This document shows positions 1-8,960 of a stretch of 64,000 nt of DNA, in pieces. Within the stretch, counting starts at the first letter, position 1; the number at the start of each line of letters is the position of its first letter. The position numbers and the translations under genes are program-made. The notes under the pieces were generated by a model that saw only the letters and a program-made list of their open reading frames with translations, had not been told where the DNA came from and ran no database searches. The DNA comes from Bacillota bacterium (lineage in GTDB: Bacteria; Bacillota; Sulfobacillia; Sulfobacillales; Sulfobacillaceae). Where the stretch lies: positions 1 through 64,000 of the forward strand of contig JAJYHT010000072.1 in the NCBI GenBank assembly GCA_021784595.1. The letters are read 5' to 3'.

Positions 1-128
1 GGTGCGCTGCGCCGCGCGAGTTGACCCGTTCCCATGCCGCACACGGTCGTCCCCCGCGCGTACGCTGTGACTACTGGGGCCGTAGGGCTCCGGGATTCCA
101 CAGGCCGTGCCGACAGTTTCTTTTCTTT

Positions 129-159
129 CCCCCCTGTGTTCTCGGGGGGAACTTTTTTT
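129..159 (+). terminator. Intrinsic terminator of a gene outside the window
   Basis: Six C, a 9-nt loop and six G are followed by AAC and seven T. This is a classic intrinsic terminator on the plus strand. It should end a transcript entering from the left, because no convincing gene lies in 1-128. From here to 380 I see no gene. Confidence 0.75.
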
Positions 160-380
160 ATGGAGAACTAGCTGCTCCAGAGAGCTCAATGAAAATATCA
201 CAGCGAAATAATGGCGGGGGGACTCTGAATAGTGTCAACCACACCGCCTAGCACGGTAAGCGTCAAATAGGTCACACCTAGTATCGCCTGCGATAACCCC
301 TTCGGAGAAGACTGATACTCTATGGGAACGATTTAGACTATCCCATTTTCCATCGGCAGTGGAGGCGACAATCCGGGATA

Positions 381-1598
381 TTAATGCTCTGCACTTTGGG
401 ACCGGATAAAGAGTTGCTGCCAACGATGGCCTCCGTCATGCGTATAAAGCACATCGGTGGAGCCGGTTTTGGTGAGGATTAAATATCCGTGCCGCGAGCT
501 ACTCATGCTAATGCTAAGGCCTTGTAATCCCGTGGTTTGCGCCGGCTGAGTGGATGTCCAGTGCGTTCCGCCATCCACGGAATGCCACACCAAAATGGGC
601 TCTTTAGGTTGCGTTCGCGGGGCGGTTGGCCGAATGGTCGGTTGTGGCACTGGCTGAATTATCGTGTTCACGGTCGCTACCCAGACGCTTTGGGTAGACA
701 CAAAGTCCCAAGCGGACAAAATGGGGGTCTGAGATAGGGGAATGAGGCTCGAGTACTGCCAGCCGCGCACCGGGGATCGCGTGTACAGCACGGTGGCTAA
801 GCCGTTTCCTTGATCCGTAAAGAGGAGTGCGGGGATTAGTATCTGATGACACACACCCTTTGAACTGAGTAGGCTCGAAAAGCCTCGCGTGTGTGGCGGA
901 AGAGGCAATGGTTCTGGTACCCAACGATGCCCTTTGTCGGTGGTATGGAATAACCATGCGGTACCTATGGCCAAGCTTGATCCCGTCATCCACCCAGACA
1001 TTGGCGACGCAAAGGCGACGCCCGTAGGGTACCCCCCGCGGCCGGTTACGGAGATGGAGACAGGAGTCGGCTTCCATGATACTCCCCCCGTAGTGGTTTC
1101 CCATAACGTCGCGTGATAGCTCGTGTACATTCCGTTGGTTGTAAGAAGAAACCCCGTAGAGCGTGTCGGCCAGGACAGACCCACGGGAACACCGGCCAAT
1201 GGTGGCGTTTTTTGCCATTGGCTACCGCCATCCCCCGTGTGATACAGAACGAAAGAGTTGTCTTTGGCTTGGATTGCAAACCACGCCTGCTGTCCCACAA
1301 TCCATCCATCATCAATTGGTTGAGTGGAGGGGGCAATCGAACGCCACGATGCGGTGGCGGTTGGGCGATACCAAATAGCTGACGGACCCCACAGCCACGT
1401 GGCCCCTGTTGGACTTGAGGATACGTGCGTGAGTTGCTGGGAAATACTAGACCGGGAAAGCATAAGGGGCTGGGCAGCCTGATGGTGCGGACGAGGCTGG
1501 GAATGAGACGATGCATGGGGAGCCAGCGGCTGTGTTCCACACCCGATCATCAATCCGCTTAGAATGCCGCCAGCCATCAGCTGTATCAACTTGTTCAC
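381..1598 (-). CDS. Lipoprotein with Asp-box (BNR/YCF48-like) beta-propeller repeats
   Basis: 405 aa. A lipoprotein signal peptide ends at the lipobox LMIGC, with the lipidated Cys near residue 20, followed by a Ser/His/Pro-rich linker. The body carries at least five Asp-box-like motifs of the form x-D-x-G-x-x-W (TGDGGSQW, TTDKGHRW, SVDGGTHW, THDGGHRW and the variant TTTGGVSW), the hallmark of sialidase or YCF48-type beta-propellers. It should be anchored outside the membrane. The ligand is unknown; such folds serve as glycan-binding or scaffold domains. It stands alone, transcribed leftwards. A remnant of a similar protein is seen near 40.5 kb. Confidence 0.8.
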   Translation of the reverse strand: MNKLIQLMAGGILSGLMIGCGTQPLAPHASSHSQPRPHHQAAQPLMLSRSSISQQLTHVSSSPTGATWLWGPSAIWYRPTATASWRSIAPSTQPIDDGWIVGQQAWFAIQAKDNSFVLYHTGDGGSQWQKTPPLAGVPVGLSWPTRSTGFLLTTNGMYTSYHATLWETTTGGVSWKPTPVSISVTGRGGYPTGVAFASPMSGWMTGSSLAIGTAWLFHTTDKGHRWVPEPLPLPPHTRGFSSLLSSKGVCHQILIPALLFTDQGNGLATVLYTRSPVRGWQYSSLIPLSQTPILSAWDFVSTQSVWVATVNTIIQPVPQPTIRPTAPRTQPKEPILVWHSVDGGTHWTSTQPAQTTGLQGLSISMSSSRHGYLILTKTGSTDVLYTHDGGHRWQQLFIRSQSAEH

Positions 1599-2168
1599 AG
1601 ATTGTTCCTTCTTTTTTTGATAGGAAGACCCGTCGATGAATACCGGACTGTTAGGTCTTACGTGGAGTTCACTGAAATAACGGCAGGACGAGAGATCAGG
1701 TTACCACCAAAGGGATCATGCTCCATCTGAGGTAATAATCCCCATCGAGAGGGTACTATGACGCATGTTTGACGATATGGAACTTGTCGATGCGGATGGG
1801 CGGACGTAGTTTTGGTGGACCTTTTTAGGAGAATTACAGGTCCATGGCCACAATCTGCATCCGATTTCGGCCGACCAAACAAGATGGGCACCACAACAGG
1901 GCGGCCTGGTCCCCCATAATGGTTGCCTGTTCGGAGAGAGACACGCGCAATCATCCCACGCGATTTTGTGATGCAATGACAGGTTTGAACGTAAGTAGGA
2001 AATCAATCAAAGATTACGGACACCGGATTTTTAGCTAAGGTCCCTCATGATTTTCGAAGCGTCGCAGCAGGAGAGCCAACTATGGCACGTGGTTGAATGT
2101 CCATGAATGAGGCCGTCGTTGCCACGACGCTAGTGTTTACGGGACTGCCGATGGGCAGGCAAGAGCCG
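1599..2168. other. 570-bp intergenic region, no supported gene
   Basis: The stretch lies between two leftward genes. Short ORFs on both strands have atypical composition, no ribosome binding site and no recognisable motif. I see no tRNA, strong repeat or terminator. It presumably carries the promoter of the lipoprotein gene ending at 381. Confidence 0.4.
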
Positions 2169-2501
2169 CTAGAAGATCATAGGGACGTAGCCGTCTTTAA
2201 TATAGTTGGAGACAAGTTCTCCTACGTATTCCACCTTAATACCCAACTGCCCAAGTTTTTCAGATACACCGTGACTATCTGAAATAAACTTGCAGGCTAC
2301 GGGAATTTGGAGTTCGGTGAGTTGGGCCACCCAGTGTTGTACCTCTTCGTCCTCGGCCAATAAGGTTTCAAAATGCCCGAAGAAGCATAACTTCACGTCA
2401 TTTAACCACACGTGTTTCAACACATTGCTTGCATATAACAGTCCGGTGATTGCCTTCTCTTTTTCTGCTGTTGAGAGGATAATCAAAAGTTTTTGGTCCA
2501 A
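2169..2501 (-). CDS. DsrE/DsrF-like small protein
   Basis: About 110 aa if started at TTG 2501, which has an AAGGGAGTG ribosome binding site about 5 nt upstream. The frame stays open further upstream, but that part reads like noncoding DNA. The sequence begins with a hydrophobic strand (KLLIILSTAEKEKA) and contains CFFGHFETLL and GIKVEYVGELVSNYIKDGY. This pattern fits DsrE-like alpha/beta proteins, which are often tied to sulfur-transfer chemistry. No catalytic Cys equivalent to DsrE or TusD is obvious, so the role is open. Confidence 0.6.
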   Translation of the reverse strand: MDQKLLIILSTAEKEKAITGLLYASNVLKHVWLNDVKLCFFGHFETLLAEDEEVQHWVAQLTELQIPVACKFISDSHGVSEKLGQLGIKVEYVGELVSNYIKDGYVPMIF

Positions 2502-2821
2502 CGTATCCACTCCCTTTAGTGTATATCCTTTGACTCCATCCCGTTCTTGTAGCGGGCTAACAGGCTGGAGTCCAAGACAGGATAGGATGGCGCGACTCCT
2601 GAACCCGGCTCTTTGCCACAGAGGTTCTGCAATGGAAGGGTGACTGACATGCCGAGACATTTTGAGTTCTCGCCTGTGATACCTGCTACCCATCCAATTC
2701 TAATATAAGGAACAACCCAGTAATAGGGAATGGTGGGTTACGCTAAAAAATAAGGTCAATGCGGGATTGCCGTCGGGGGCTCAAAATCTTTTCAAAAAGG
2801 ACCATCCCCACCCGCTTTATT

Positions 2822-3039
2822 TTACGTCACGGCTTGGTTGGCCATCGCGCAAAGAACCTCGGCAATACGATAAAACTGTCCAATTTGAAAGCTAAAACAT
2901 CCTTGTCCGGGCGCCTGCCAGATGACAGCCATTTTAGGACTCTCGGGAACAAAGACCACTAGCCCGGGGAGCAAAACATGGGTGTTCAGCCCATGCATGG
3001 CGGTAGGGCGTCCAATAAATCAGTCAATCGGCCCATCAT
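2822..3039 (-). pseudogene. Possible frameshifted remnant of a small gene
   Basis: On the minus strand, ATG 3039 opens MMGRLTDLLDALPPCMG and then meets a stop. The adjacent frame continues with protein-like sequence (VFVPESPKMAVIWQAPGQG, then FYRIAEVLCAMANQAVT) to a TAA at 2822. A single frameshift would join them into about 70 aa. The family is not recognised and no strong ribosome binding site is seen. Confidence 0.3.
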
Positions 3040-3138
3040 GGCTCAAAGGCTCGGGCAAAACTTCCTTGTCACAATTTCCTCCGCCTATCGTTTTAGTCTA
3101 TAGCGTGCACGCTGATACCTTCTGAGGAGTTGATTCGT

Positions 3139-3868
3139 ATGACAGCAGCAATGCGCCATCCGGTGATCTGGATGGGGGTGACCGGATTATTGGGAGTAGG
3201 AGTGGTCGGTTGCGGGGTGACGGGACACTTTGCTGGCATCCGCACCTATCACGTCAGGGGAAAAGTAAAGACCCCAGAGTCGGGGACGGCGGGCATCCCC
3301 ACGCCTTCTTCTAATGGCATTCCGGATGTTTCATCCACCACATCCTCATCGACGGGCCCTAGTAGTACCACGTCCCCAGCTTCGACATCGATCTAAAGTT
3401 CCCCGGCCACGTCACGGCGAAAGCGGCACCGGGCTGTACCATTTTCTTGACTGGCAGTACTTAGGTACAGAACAGGCCGATCACTTTTGGAACACCGTTG
3501 AATCGCTGACGAATCCAACGTACAACATTAAGGGAAGTATTTTGGTCGTTGACGTCGAAGAACCTAATGGCACGAGCTCCACTGGCACTCCATCCAAAAC
3601 TGTGGTGAACGATTTTATCAACGAACTATCCAACAAGCTAGGAGGATTCCAAGTAAATTTGGTGATTTATACCAACAAGGACACCTGGGTTAAATTGTTG
3701 GGGAATCCCACCAATTGGTCGTACATCGCCTTGTGGCTATCTGCGATGGATGGCGAGTCCTATTGTCCCCCGCACACGTTTGGTGGTTGGGTAAACTGGT
3801 CCTATATGCAATATGGCATCGCCACCTTAGATGGGGTCTCCACCGATTTGGACGAGTTGAATGTCTAA
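3139..3868 (+). pseudogene. Broken lipoprotein with a GH25-type (lysozyme-like) C-terminal half
   Basis: ATG 3139 follows GAGGAG at 9 nt and encodes a lipoprotein leader ending GVVGCGVTG, then a Ser/Thr-rich linker that stops at 3396. A different frame then encodes the distal part of a glycoside hydrolase family 25 domain, with GTGLYHFLDWQY, SILVVDVEEPNG, VNLVIYTNKDTW and the closing WSYMQYG...GVSTDLDELNV, ending at 3868. The N-terminal part of the catalytic barrel is missing and the frame is broken, so this is a deletion-bearing pseudogene. The leader is nearly the same as that of the lipoprotein at 7869-8801. Confidence 0.7.
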
Positions 3869-3988
3869 GAAGTGTCGGACAAGCCAAAGAGCAACGCTCT
3901 TTGGCTTCATTATCGGCACCTCTGCTTTTCCATGAGCGTAACCGAACAAGTCATGGCCGCGTTTGTTGTGTAGTGGAGGTCCACTCAC

Positions 3989-4489
3989 ATGAATTTCGAT
4001 AAGAAGCGAGTCGGAATTGCATTCATCCTGTTGGGAGTTCTTACAGGCTGTGGCACCAGCCATGGAATTGGGGAAAACGCTCTGCAACCTAAGAGCACAG
4101 TGGTATTCCCATCGGCTGTGCAACAGGTCATGATGAGCGTGAAAGGACATACCACCATCCCACTCCTAGCACCAACCTTTATGCCCACGGCAAGCGGGTA
4201 TCTCACAGCCACTACTCAGCCTGGGGGAGTGTCTCCAAAAAGTTACCACGTCAATGTGTTTGCGACGAAATCTCCGGTTGCCGTGAATACGTCATCTCTA
4301 GCCAATAGTACTTACCCCGAGGTAGCCTCGTTTGGCGCTTCGCGATTTGCATCTTCCTCACAAGCAATAAGCGCGATCTATGCGTGGAATGTCTTGCCCC
4401 ATGATTTTCTGAAGGTTTTCTTGTTGGTCTATGGGCAGCAGCGGAAAGGGGGCTGTCGTTTCTTCGGAATCCCACTCTGGAAACCATAA
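3989..4489 (+). CDS. Lipoprotein, truncated relative of the anti-sigma sensor domain
   Basis: 166 aa. The signal peptide ends at the lipobox VLTGCG. The region around residues 40-110 (SAVQQVMM, PLLAPTFMPTASGYLTATT, YHVNVFATKSPVAVN) resembles the start of the extracytoplasmic domain found in the genes at 6267-7244 and 7869-8801. Past about residue 130 the similarity is lost and the tail (QQRKGGCRFFGIPLWKP) reads like antisense of another fragment. The gene is therefore probably cut at its 3' end and may be nonfunctional. Confidence 0.5.
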   Translation: MNFDKKRVGIAFILLGVLTGCGTSHGIGENALQPKSTVVFPSAVQQVMMSVKGHTTIPLLAPTFMPTASGYLTATTQPGGVSPKSYHVNVFATKSPVAVNTSSLANSTYPEVASFGASRFASSSQAISAIYAWNVLPHDFLKVFLLVYGQQRKGGCRFFGIPLWKP

Positions 4490-4615
4490 TTGAATGAGGG
4501 TGTAAAGAAAATCTTGCATCATAAAGTCGTTGGTGGTGTTTCCCCAATCCCACTGAAAAGACGGAATCAGGATCTGGTGATCAGAAGACCATTTGTAGGC
4601 GCATAAGGCGTCCAT
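4358..4615 (-). pseudogene. Possible protein fragment of unknown family
   Basis: An 85-aa minus-strand frame with protein-like composition (DFLYTLIQLWFPEWDSE, PLLPIDQQENLQKIM). It overlaps the 3' end of the truncated lipoprotein above, which suggests a recombination joint near 4390. No family is recognised and no clear ribosome binding site is seen. It may be a remnant or chance. Confidence 0.25.
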
Positions 4616-4750
4616 TTGGATCAGGAGCGTGGATTGGTCTTCGCTAGAAGACTAAGTGGTCAGCATGGGTTCAATCTCTTTGCGGTTAATAGAAGGGGAC
4701 CGGATAGGGGGGAGAAGCCATGGGCAATTGTTGCCACACATCGACGAAGT

Positions 4751-5068
4751 TCAGCGCATTGAGCACAATGTGCCAAGGATTGTCGTCGTTAATATTTGGA
4801 GACTCCGGAACCCGATATGCTCTGTGTGCAGTTGCTGAACGACTTGGATCAGATGCGCCAAGGACCGCCCCAACCGATCCAGTTTCCAGACGACTAGGAC
4901 ATCCCCCGATCGCGCATAGGCCAGCGCCTCAGAGAGACCCGGGCGCTCGGTAGTACTGCCGGACATCACATCCCGGAAGATTTTTTCACAACCCACCTGC
5001 TGCAGCGCGTCTTCTTGCAAGGCCAGCGTTTGCTCAGCGGTCGACACGCGGGCGTACCCAATGAACAT
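4751..5068 (-). pseudogene. Truncated serine recombinase (resolvase/invertase N-terminal domain)
   Basis: Starts at ATG 5068 behind a GGGGGAGGG ribosome binding site. It opens MFIGYARVSTAEQTLALQ, with the catalytic Ser in YARVS, and continues with GDVLVVWKLDRLGRS, the conserved resolvase core. After HIGFRSLQ the frame runs out of homology and stops, so the rest of the catalytic domain and the DNA-binding helix-turn-helix are missing. It diverges from a second resolvase fragment at 5886, with a toxin-antitoxin pair between them. Confidence 0.8.
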
Positions 5069-5252
5069 GAGGATCCCTCCCCCTCTAGTGTTGCAAAAAC
5101 GGTCGTTTATGCACCACTCCACGACGCCTCTTCTCGCGCACGGGCAGTTACGGGTTTCGGTGTCGCAAAAACTGATTCCATGACCCAACATTACAAATAG
5201 ACAGAAAAGACGAGTTTTGAGAGAATATAACCTAAAGAGGGGGGGAGTTTGT

Positions 5253-5507
5253 GTGGCCATCGACAAATCATGGAACGTCTCACTGCCCCAAGACCTCGCC
5301 GACGCCATCCACCGCGTCGCCGGAGACCAACCCGAGGTGTTTGTGATTGAAGCGGTCCGCCAGGAAATTCAGCGGCGTGATCAATTGGCGGCGATCCGGG
5401 AAGGCGCCGGAGCCTGGAAAGACCATGACGAGATTCCCGACACGGTGGAAGAACTCGTCGACTTCATGCGCCGCTTACGGGCGGGTGAGGAACGGTTCCC
5501 CCAGTGA
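5253..5507 (+). CDS. Antitoxin-like protein of a PIN-domain toxin-antitoxin pair
   Basis: 84 aa from GTG 5253, preceded by AGAGGGGGGGAG. The N-terminus (SWNVSLPQDLADAIHR) fits a ribbon-helix-helix or VapB-like DNA-binding strand and helix. The acidic C-terminus (DTVEELVDFMRRLRAGEE) is a likely toxin-binding segment. The stop overlaps the toxin start by 4 nt (GTGA), implying translational coupling. Such antitoxins neutralise the toxin and repress their own promoter. Confidence 0.7.
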   Translation: MAIDKSWNVSLPQDLADAIHRVAGDQPEVFVIEAVRQEIQRRDQLAAIREGAGAWKDHDEIPDTVEELVDFMRRLRAGEERFPQ

Positions 5508-5881
5508 ACCCGATTATGGTAGATACCGATGTCTTGGTGTGGGTGTTGCGGGGACATACCGCAGCGATCACGTGGTTGGAACAAGCCGCGTCCCAAGGAC
5601 GGCTTTGTTGCTCATCGTTGACCGTCTCCGAGATTCTTCGAATGGTACGGCAGGATGAGATCCGAAAGACAGATGCCCTCATCGCGGGGCTGGACGCCGT
5701 GCCTGTTTACTAGGATGATGCGCGCAAGGCCGCCGATCTCATGCGGGCCCGTGGGCTGGGTTACGTCGATTGTCACATCGCGGCCCAAGCCTTCCGATTA
5801 AAGGCCCCTATCATGACCTACAATCGACAGGATTTCATACGGACTGGGATTCCTTTGATGGACCCGCCAGACAAGGTGTGA
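5504..5881 (+). pseudogene. PIN-domain (VapC-like) toxin interrupted by an in-frame TAG
   Basis: Starts at GTG 5504 inside the antitoxin stop. It encodes a PIN-domain ribonuclease: MVDTDVLVWVLRG supplies the first catalytic Asp and SSLTVSEILR the Glu. After DAVPVY the frame meets TAG at 5711-5713. The same frame then continues with DDARKAADLMRARGLGYVD, CHIAAQAF and the final strand to a TGA at 5881. The intact gene would be 125 aa, the usual VapC size. One base change explains the defect, so the toxin is probably dead unless the stop is read through. Confidence 0.75.
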
Positions 5882-5885
5882 CGCG

Positions 5886-6074
5886 GTGTTCATTGGCTAT
5901 GCGCGGGTGTCCAGCGCCGATCGGACTTTAGCCCTGCAGGATGCCCTCTGCGAGGCAAAGTGCAATCGCATCTTGGGGTCCCGCCAACAAAACGCGGATT
6001 TCCCTCGGCAGAATTGGGTTAATCTGGTATTTAATTCGAGCCATCTATTCTATTCTGTATACGGCACGCAGTAA
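5886..6074 (+). pseudogene. Second truncated resolvase N-terminus
   Basis: GTG 5886 opens MFIGYARVSSADRTLALQDA, again a serine recombinase N-terminus with the catalytic Ser. Homology is lost after about 30 residues and the frame ends at 6074. It lies 4 nt after the toxin stop and points away from the resolvase fragment at 5068. The two 5' ends thus form an inverted pair flanking the toxin-antitoxin module. Confidence 0.65.
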
Positions 6075-6266
6075 ATGTAATTCATTTCCCTGATGGGGTC
6101 CACCATTCGTCAATGCCACACCGTAGTCCATCTTAATCATGTTCTGTGCGGTTCATAATACGAAAATCAGAGAAAGGGGTTTAAAACTAGCATCTCCGTC
6201 TTGTGAAATCTTTCTGGGACAACGGGTTCGAGTTAATTCCGGCTTCCTCCCCCGACCCCGCGCTCG
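6075..6266. other. Intergenic, no supported gene
   Basis: AT-richer DNA between the resolvase remnant and the end of the anti-sigma gene. I find no convincing gene, strong repeat or terminator. Confidence 0.3.
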
Positions 6267-7244
6267 TTAATGCCCGTGCACGGGTCGCCATGACGACGCA
6301 ATCCGAAAAACGGAGGCGATCGGCAGCGTCGCACCGTTGAGGGTGGTCAGGTCCGCGCCCTGCAACCAATCAATGGCGACCTGATTCCCGGAGAACTGTG
6401 TTTGATAGTGGTCCCCGGCAATGGTGGCGAGAGCTGTGTATGGTGGCAACGTCACGTGATGTAACGTCTGCACCACGGATCGCGCCATCGCCAAATCCTG
6501 GGTCCCCTGGCTCCCGATGACCATGAAGGTCCAGGAGCCCTGGTGCCAGAGCACCACGTGCGTGTGATATAAGGTGCCGGTGATGCCCATTCCTAACGCG
6601 ACGGTCTGAAACCGTGACGACGTCGTTTGGAGGCCATTGATCCCCACATTCCCATTGAAGCCTTCCAACGTTTGGAAACGCCCGGACGGCGTGGCATCTG
6701 TGGCCGTCTGCATCGCACTCAACTGCACGTGACTCCACTGTAGCCACGGATGCCTGTGCTGCAGGGAGATCGCAGGGTTGTTGACCATGTAAGTTCGGCG
6801 AGTCGGATAGAGCGTGACGCTCCAGCCGAAGGCATGCGAGACTTTCGCCGTGGCTGAAAGGTCCGGTCCGCCGACGGATGCAGAAGGGGCTGGCACCCAC
6901 GTGGGTGCCGATAAAGGTTGGGGAGTATGCTGGCCAAGCCATGCCATCGCCTGCGCCACCACGGGATTCGTTTGCGCTCCAGATTGAGCCACTAACGACG
7001 GCGAGCGGACGGCGAGCCATGCTCCCCCCGCTATGAAACTCCCCATAAGACCCACAAGGGCCACCGACCACCCCAAGGAGCGTGGCCAGTGACGGGATCG
7101 CAACCGTTTCGGGACCGTCTCGTTCTGCCAGCGTGCCATGTTAAATCGGACCGTGTCGTCCAACGGAGGAGGTCCAAATTGATCGAACCAGATCCGTAAC
7201 TGTACATCACTCGTGGCGACTGACGGGTTGTCCTTAGAATCCAT
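6267..7244 (-). CDS. Membrane anti-sigma factor with extracytoplasmic sensor-like domain
   Basis: 325 aa from ATG 7244, behind GGAAAGGAG. An N-terminal cytosolic part of about 60 residues is followed by one membrane helix (VALVGLMGSFIAGGAWLAV). The 230-aa outer domain contains PLSAPTWVP, MVNNPAISL, GMGITGTLYHTHVVLWHQG and AIDWLQGADL. Its start overlaps the stop of the upstream ECF sigma gene by 11 nt, the classic sigma/anti-sigma arrangement, so it most likely holds the sigma factor at the membrane. The outer domain is clearly homologous to the lipoprotein at 7869-8801. No zinc-type HxxxCxxC motif is seen in the cytosolic part, so the assignment rests on context and topology. Confidence 0.7.
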   Translation of the reverse strand: MDSKDNPSVATSDVQLRIWFDQFGPPPLDDTVRFNMARWQNETVPKRLRSRHWPRSLGWSVALVGLMGSFIAGGAWLAVRSPSLVAQSGAQTNPVVAQAMAWLGQHTPQPLSAPTWVPAPSASVGGPDLSATAKVSHAFGWSVTLYPTRRTYMVNNPAISLQHRHPWLQWSHVQLSAMQTATDATPSGRFQTLEGFNGNVGINGLQTTSSRFQTVALGMGITGTLYHTHVVLWHQGSWTFMVIGSQGTQDLAMARSVVQTLHHVTLPPYTALATIAGDHYQTQFSGNQVAIDWLQGADLTTLNGATLPIASVFRIASSWRPVHGH

Positions 7245-7743
7245 CGTCTGTTTCTCCTTTCCATAGGTGGGCAAAATGCTTTCGCGCTCGATGCAGACGG
7301 GTCCGCACGTTAGCCTCGGATAGATGCAATTGGGTGGCCATTTCCGGCACAGACCACCCTTGATAATAAAAAAGCCAGAGACATTCCCGATCGCGAAGGG
7401 GGAGGTGGTCGACAGCCTGTTGTACCGCTAACCGGGTGGTAACAGCCTGCTCAAACCCACCATCCCGAAACCACCGGGATTCGTGTTCTCCATTCTCCCA
7501 TTGTTCGGGATGACGTCGAGCCTGGCGATGCGCATCGATGACCAGGTGGCGTGCGGTCGTGTATAGCCAACCGCCATGGATGGCACGGTGCGGGTGTAAT
7601 GAATGAAACCGATACAGCCGCACAAAGACCTCTTGGGACAGATCCTCGGCTGATCCCTGGTCCCGCGTATAGGTATAGAGAAATTGGGTGATCTTATCCC
7701 CAAATTCCATGATCCATGGAGTAATCCACTCGTTCTCGTTCAC
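7234..7743 (-). CDS. ECF-type RNA polymerase sigma factor
   Basis: 169 aa from GTG 7743, preceded by GGAGGTCTT. Region 2 contains DQGSAEDLSQEVFVRLYRF, the polymerase-binding helix. Region 4 contains LPLRDRECLWLFYYQGWS and then the helix-turn-helix MATQLHLSEANVRTRLHRAR. Size and layout are those of an extracytoplasmic function sigma factor. It overlaps the downstream anti-sigma gene. The related lipoprotein just upstream, in the same orientation, may be part of its signal chain or regulon. Confidence 0.88.
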   Translation of the reverse strand: MNENEWITPWIMEFGDKITQFLYTYTRDQGSAEDLSQEVFVRLYRFHSLHPHRAIHGGWLYTTARHLVIDAHRQARRHPEQWENGEHESRWFRDGGFEQAVTTRLAVQQAVDHLPLRDRECLWLFYYQGWSVPEMATQLHLSEANVRTRLHRARKHFAHLWKGETDDGF

Positions 7744-7868
7744 AAGACCTCCTGATCGCATCGGAGTCCCAACGTCCCAGCACGTGGCGACGCCTGAGGT
7801 GCCGCACAAAAATCACTGGATTAACTGGAGATGCGGATCCAAGTGTTTATGGCTTTTGGTTCAGGTCA

Positions 7869-8801
7869 TTAATGTGCGCGGCCTGAGGATAACGGACGCC
7901 ATGACACGGCCATATGCAAGACATCCAACGCCGGCTCCTGTCCCCCCATCATGCTGAACAAAGACGATCCCTGGAGCCAATCGACGGAGGCGGTATTTTG
8001 CAAGACATCGACGAGGCCGGAATATGGGGGCAGATAGGCGGTATGCAAATAGGCCACTAGCGTCTTGGCCCCGGCCACATCCGACGTTGCGTTTGTGCCT
8101 GTGCCTTGCACGATCAGCGTCCAGTCCCCTTCGTGCCAGACTACAGTCCCATTGCCATAAAGAGACCCGTTAATCCCCGTTCCTAACGATACGGGTTGGG
8201 GTGTGCCCTGGGTAACAGGTGGATGACTCGGCCCCATTTGACTGTAGGCCTCTAGCAGTCCCAGCCGATTTGTCGCCAATTGACCGATGGTCATGACATT
8301 TAGACCCCAACTCACCCAGTTTTGCGTGTCAGGCGATTGATTGATGGCCGGATTGTTCACCCCATAGGGATGGTGCGTCAGGTGCAGCAAAATGGCCCAT
8401 CCTTGCGCAGACAAATTCGTCGTGGGGGAGATGTATTGTCCGCTTGCCATGGAGGCGCTGGGAATCCAAGTGGGCGCACCCAACGGCTGATGCGTTCGGA
8501 CTTCAAGCCACTGTAGCGCTTGGGTGACCACTGCGGTGTAAGAGGACGACGCCGCTGGGGACATCGATGTCGAAGCCGAGGCTGTTGTCACATTGCTCGC
8601 TGACGGGGGCGGAGAATTTATCGAGGAGGGCGCGCTCGAGGTGGTACTCGATGACGGCCTCGTGCCGCCTGACGTCCCGGCTGTGCTCGAACCCGCCGGT
8701 GTAGCGGCCAGATGTCCGGTCACTCCGCATCCAGCTACTCCGAGTCCCAACAGTCCTATAACGCCTATCCACACGATGCGATGGCGTAATGTGGTGTTCA
8801 T
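7869..8801 (-). CDS. Lipoprotein sharing the anti-sigma sensor domain
   Basis: 310 aa. The lipoprotein leader ends GVAGCGVTG and is followed by a long Ser/Thr/Pro linker (residues ~35-85). The outer domain aligns along its length with that of the anti-sigma protein downstream: PLGAPTWIPSAS, GVNNPAIN, GTGINGSLYGNGTVVWHEG, AYLPPYSGL, SVDWLQGSSL. It lies 125 nt upstream of the sigma gene on the same strand. A soluble copy of the sensor domain at the membrane surface could compete for, or present, the same signal. That role is inference. Confidence 0.75.
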   Translation of the reverse strand: MNTTLRHRIVWIGVIGLLGLGVAGCGVTGHLAATPAGSSTAGTSGGTRPSSSTTSSAPSSINSPPPSASNVTTASASTSMSPAASSSYTAVVTQALQWLEVRTHQPLGAPTWIPSASMASGQYISPTTNLSAQGWAILLHLTHHPYGVNNPAINQSPDTQNWVSWGLNVMTIGQLATNRLGLLEAYSQMGPSHPPVTQGTPQPVSLGTGINGSLYGNGTVVWHEGDWTLIVQGTGTNATSDVAGAKTLVAYLHTAYLPPYSGLVDVLQNTASVDWLQGSSLFSMMGGQEPALDVLHMAVSWRPLSSGRAH

Positions 8802-8960
8802 GCTGCATCATCTCCTAAAAAGTGTCCTCATGCTATGGATTAAAACGACAGGCCACCAAAGTTGTGACAACAATGGGGTTGAAAAATTTTTTAAATTTTT
8901 GTCACGGATGTCTCGCAATGATCGTTTATCCGAGTATATCCATCCCAGCGAGGTGACCGC

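Noticed and set aside
604-1218. 204-aa minus-strand ORF inside the Asp-box lipoprotein
   Set aside because: It is an alternate frame of the lipoprotein gene with unnatural composition (many Arg, His and Ser) and no ribosome binding site.
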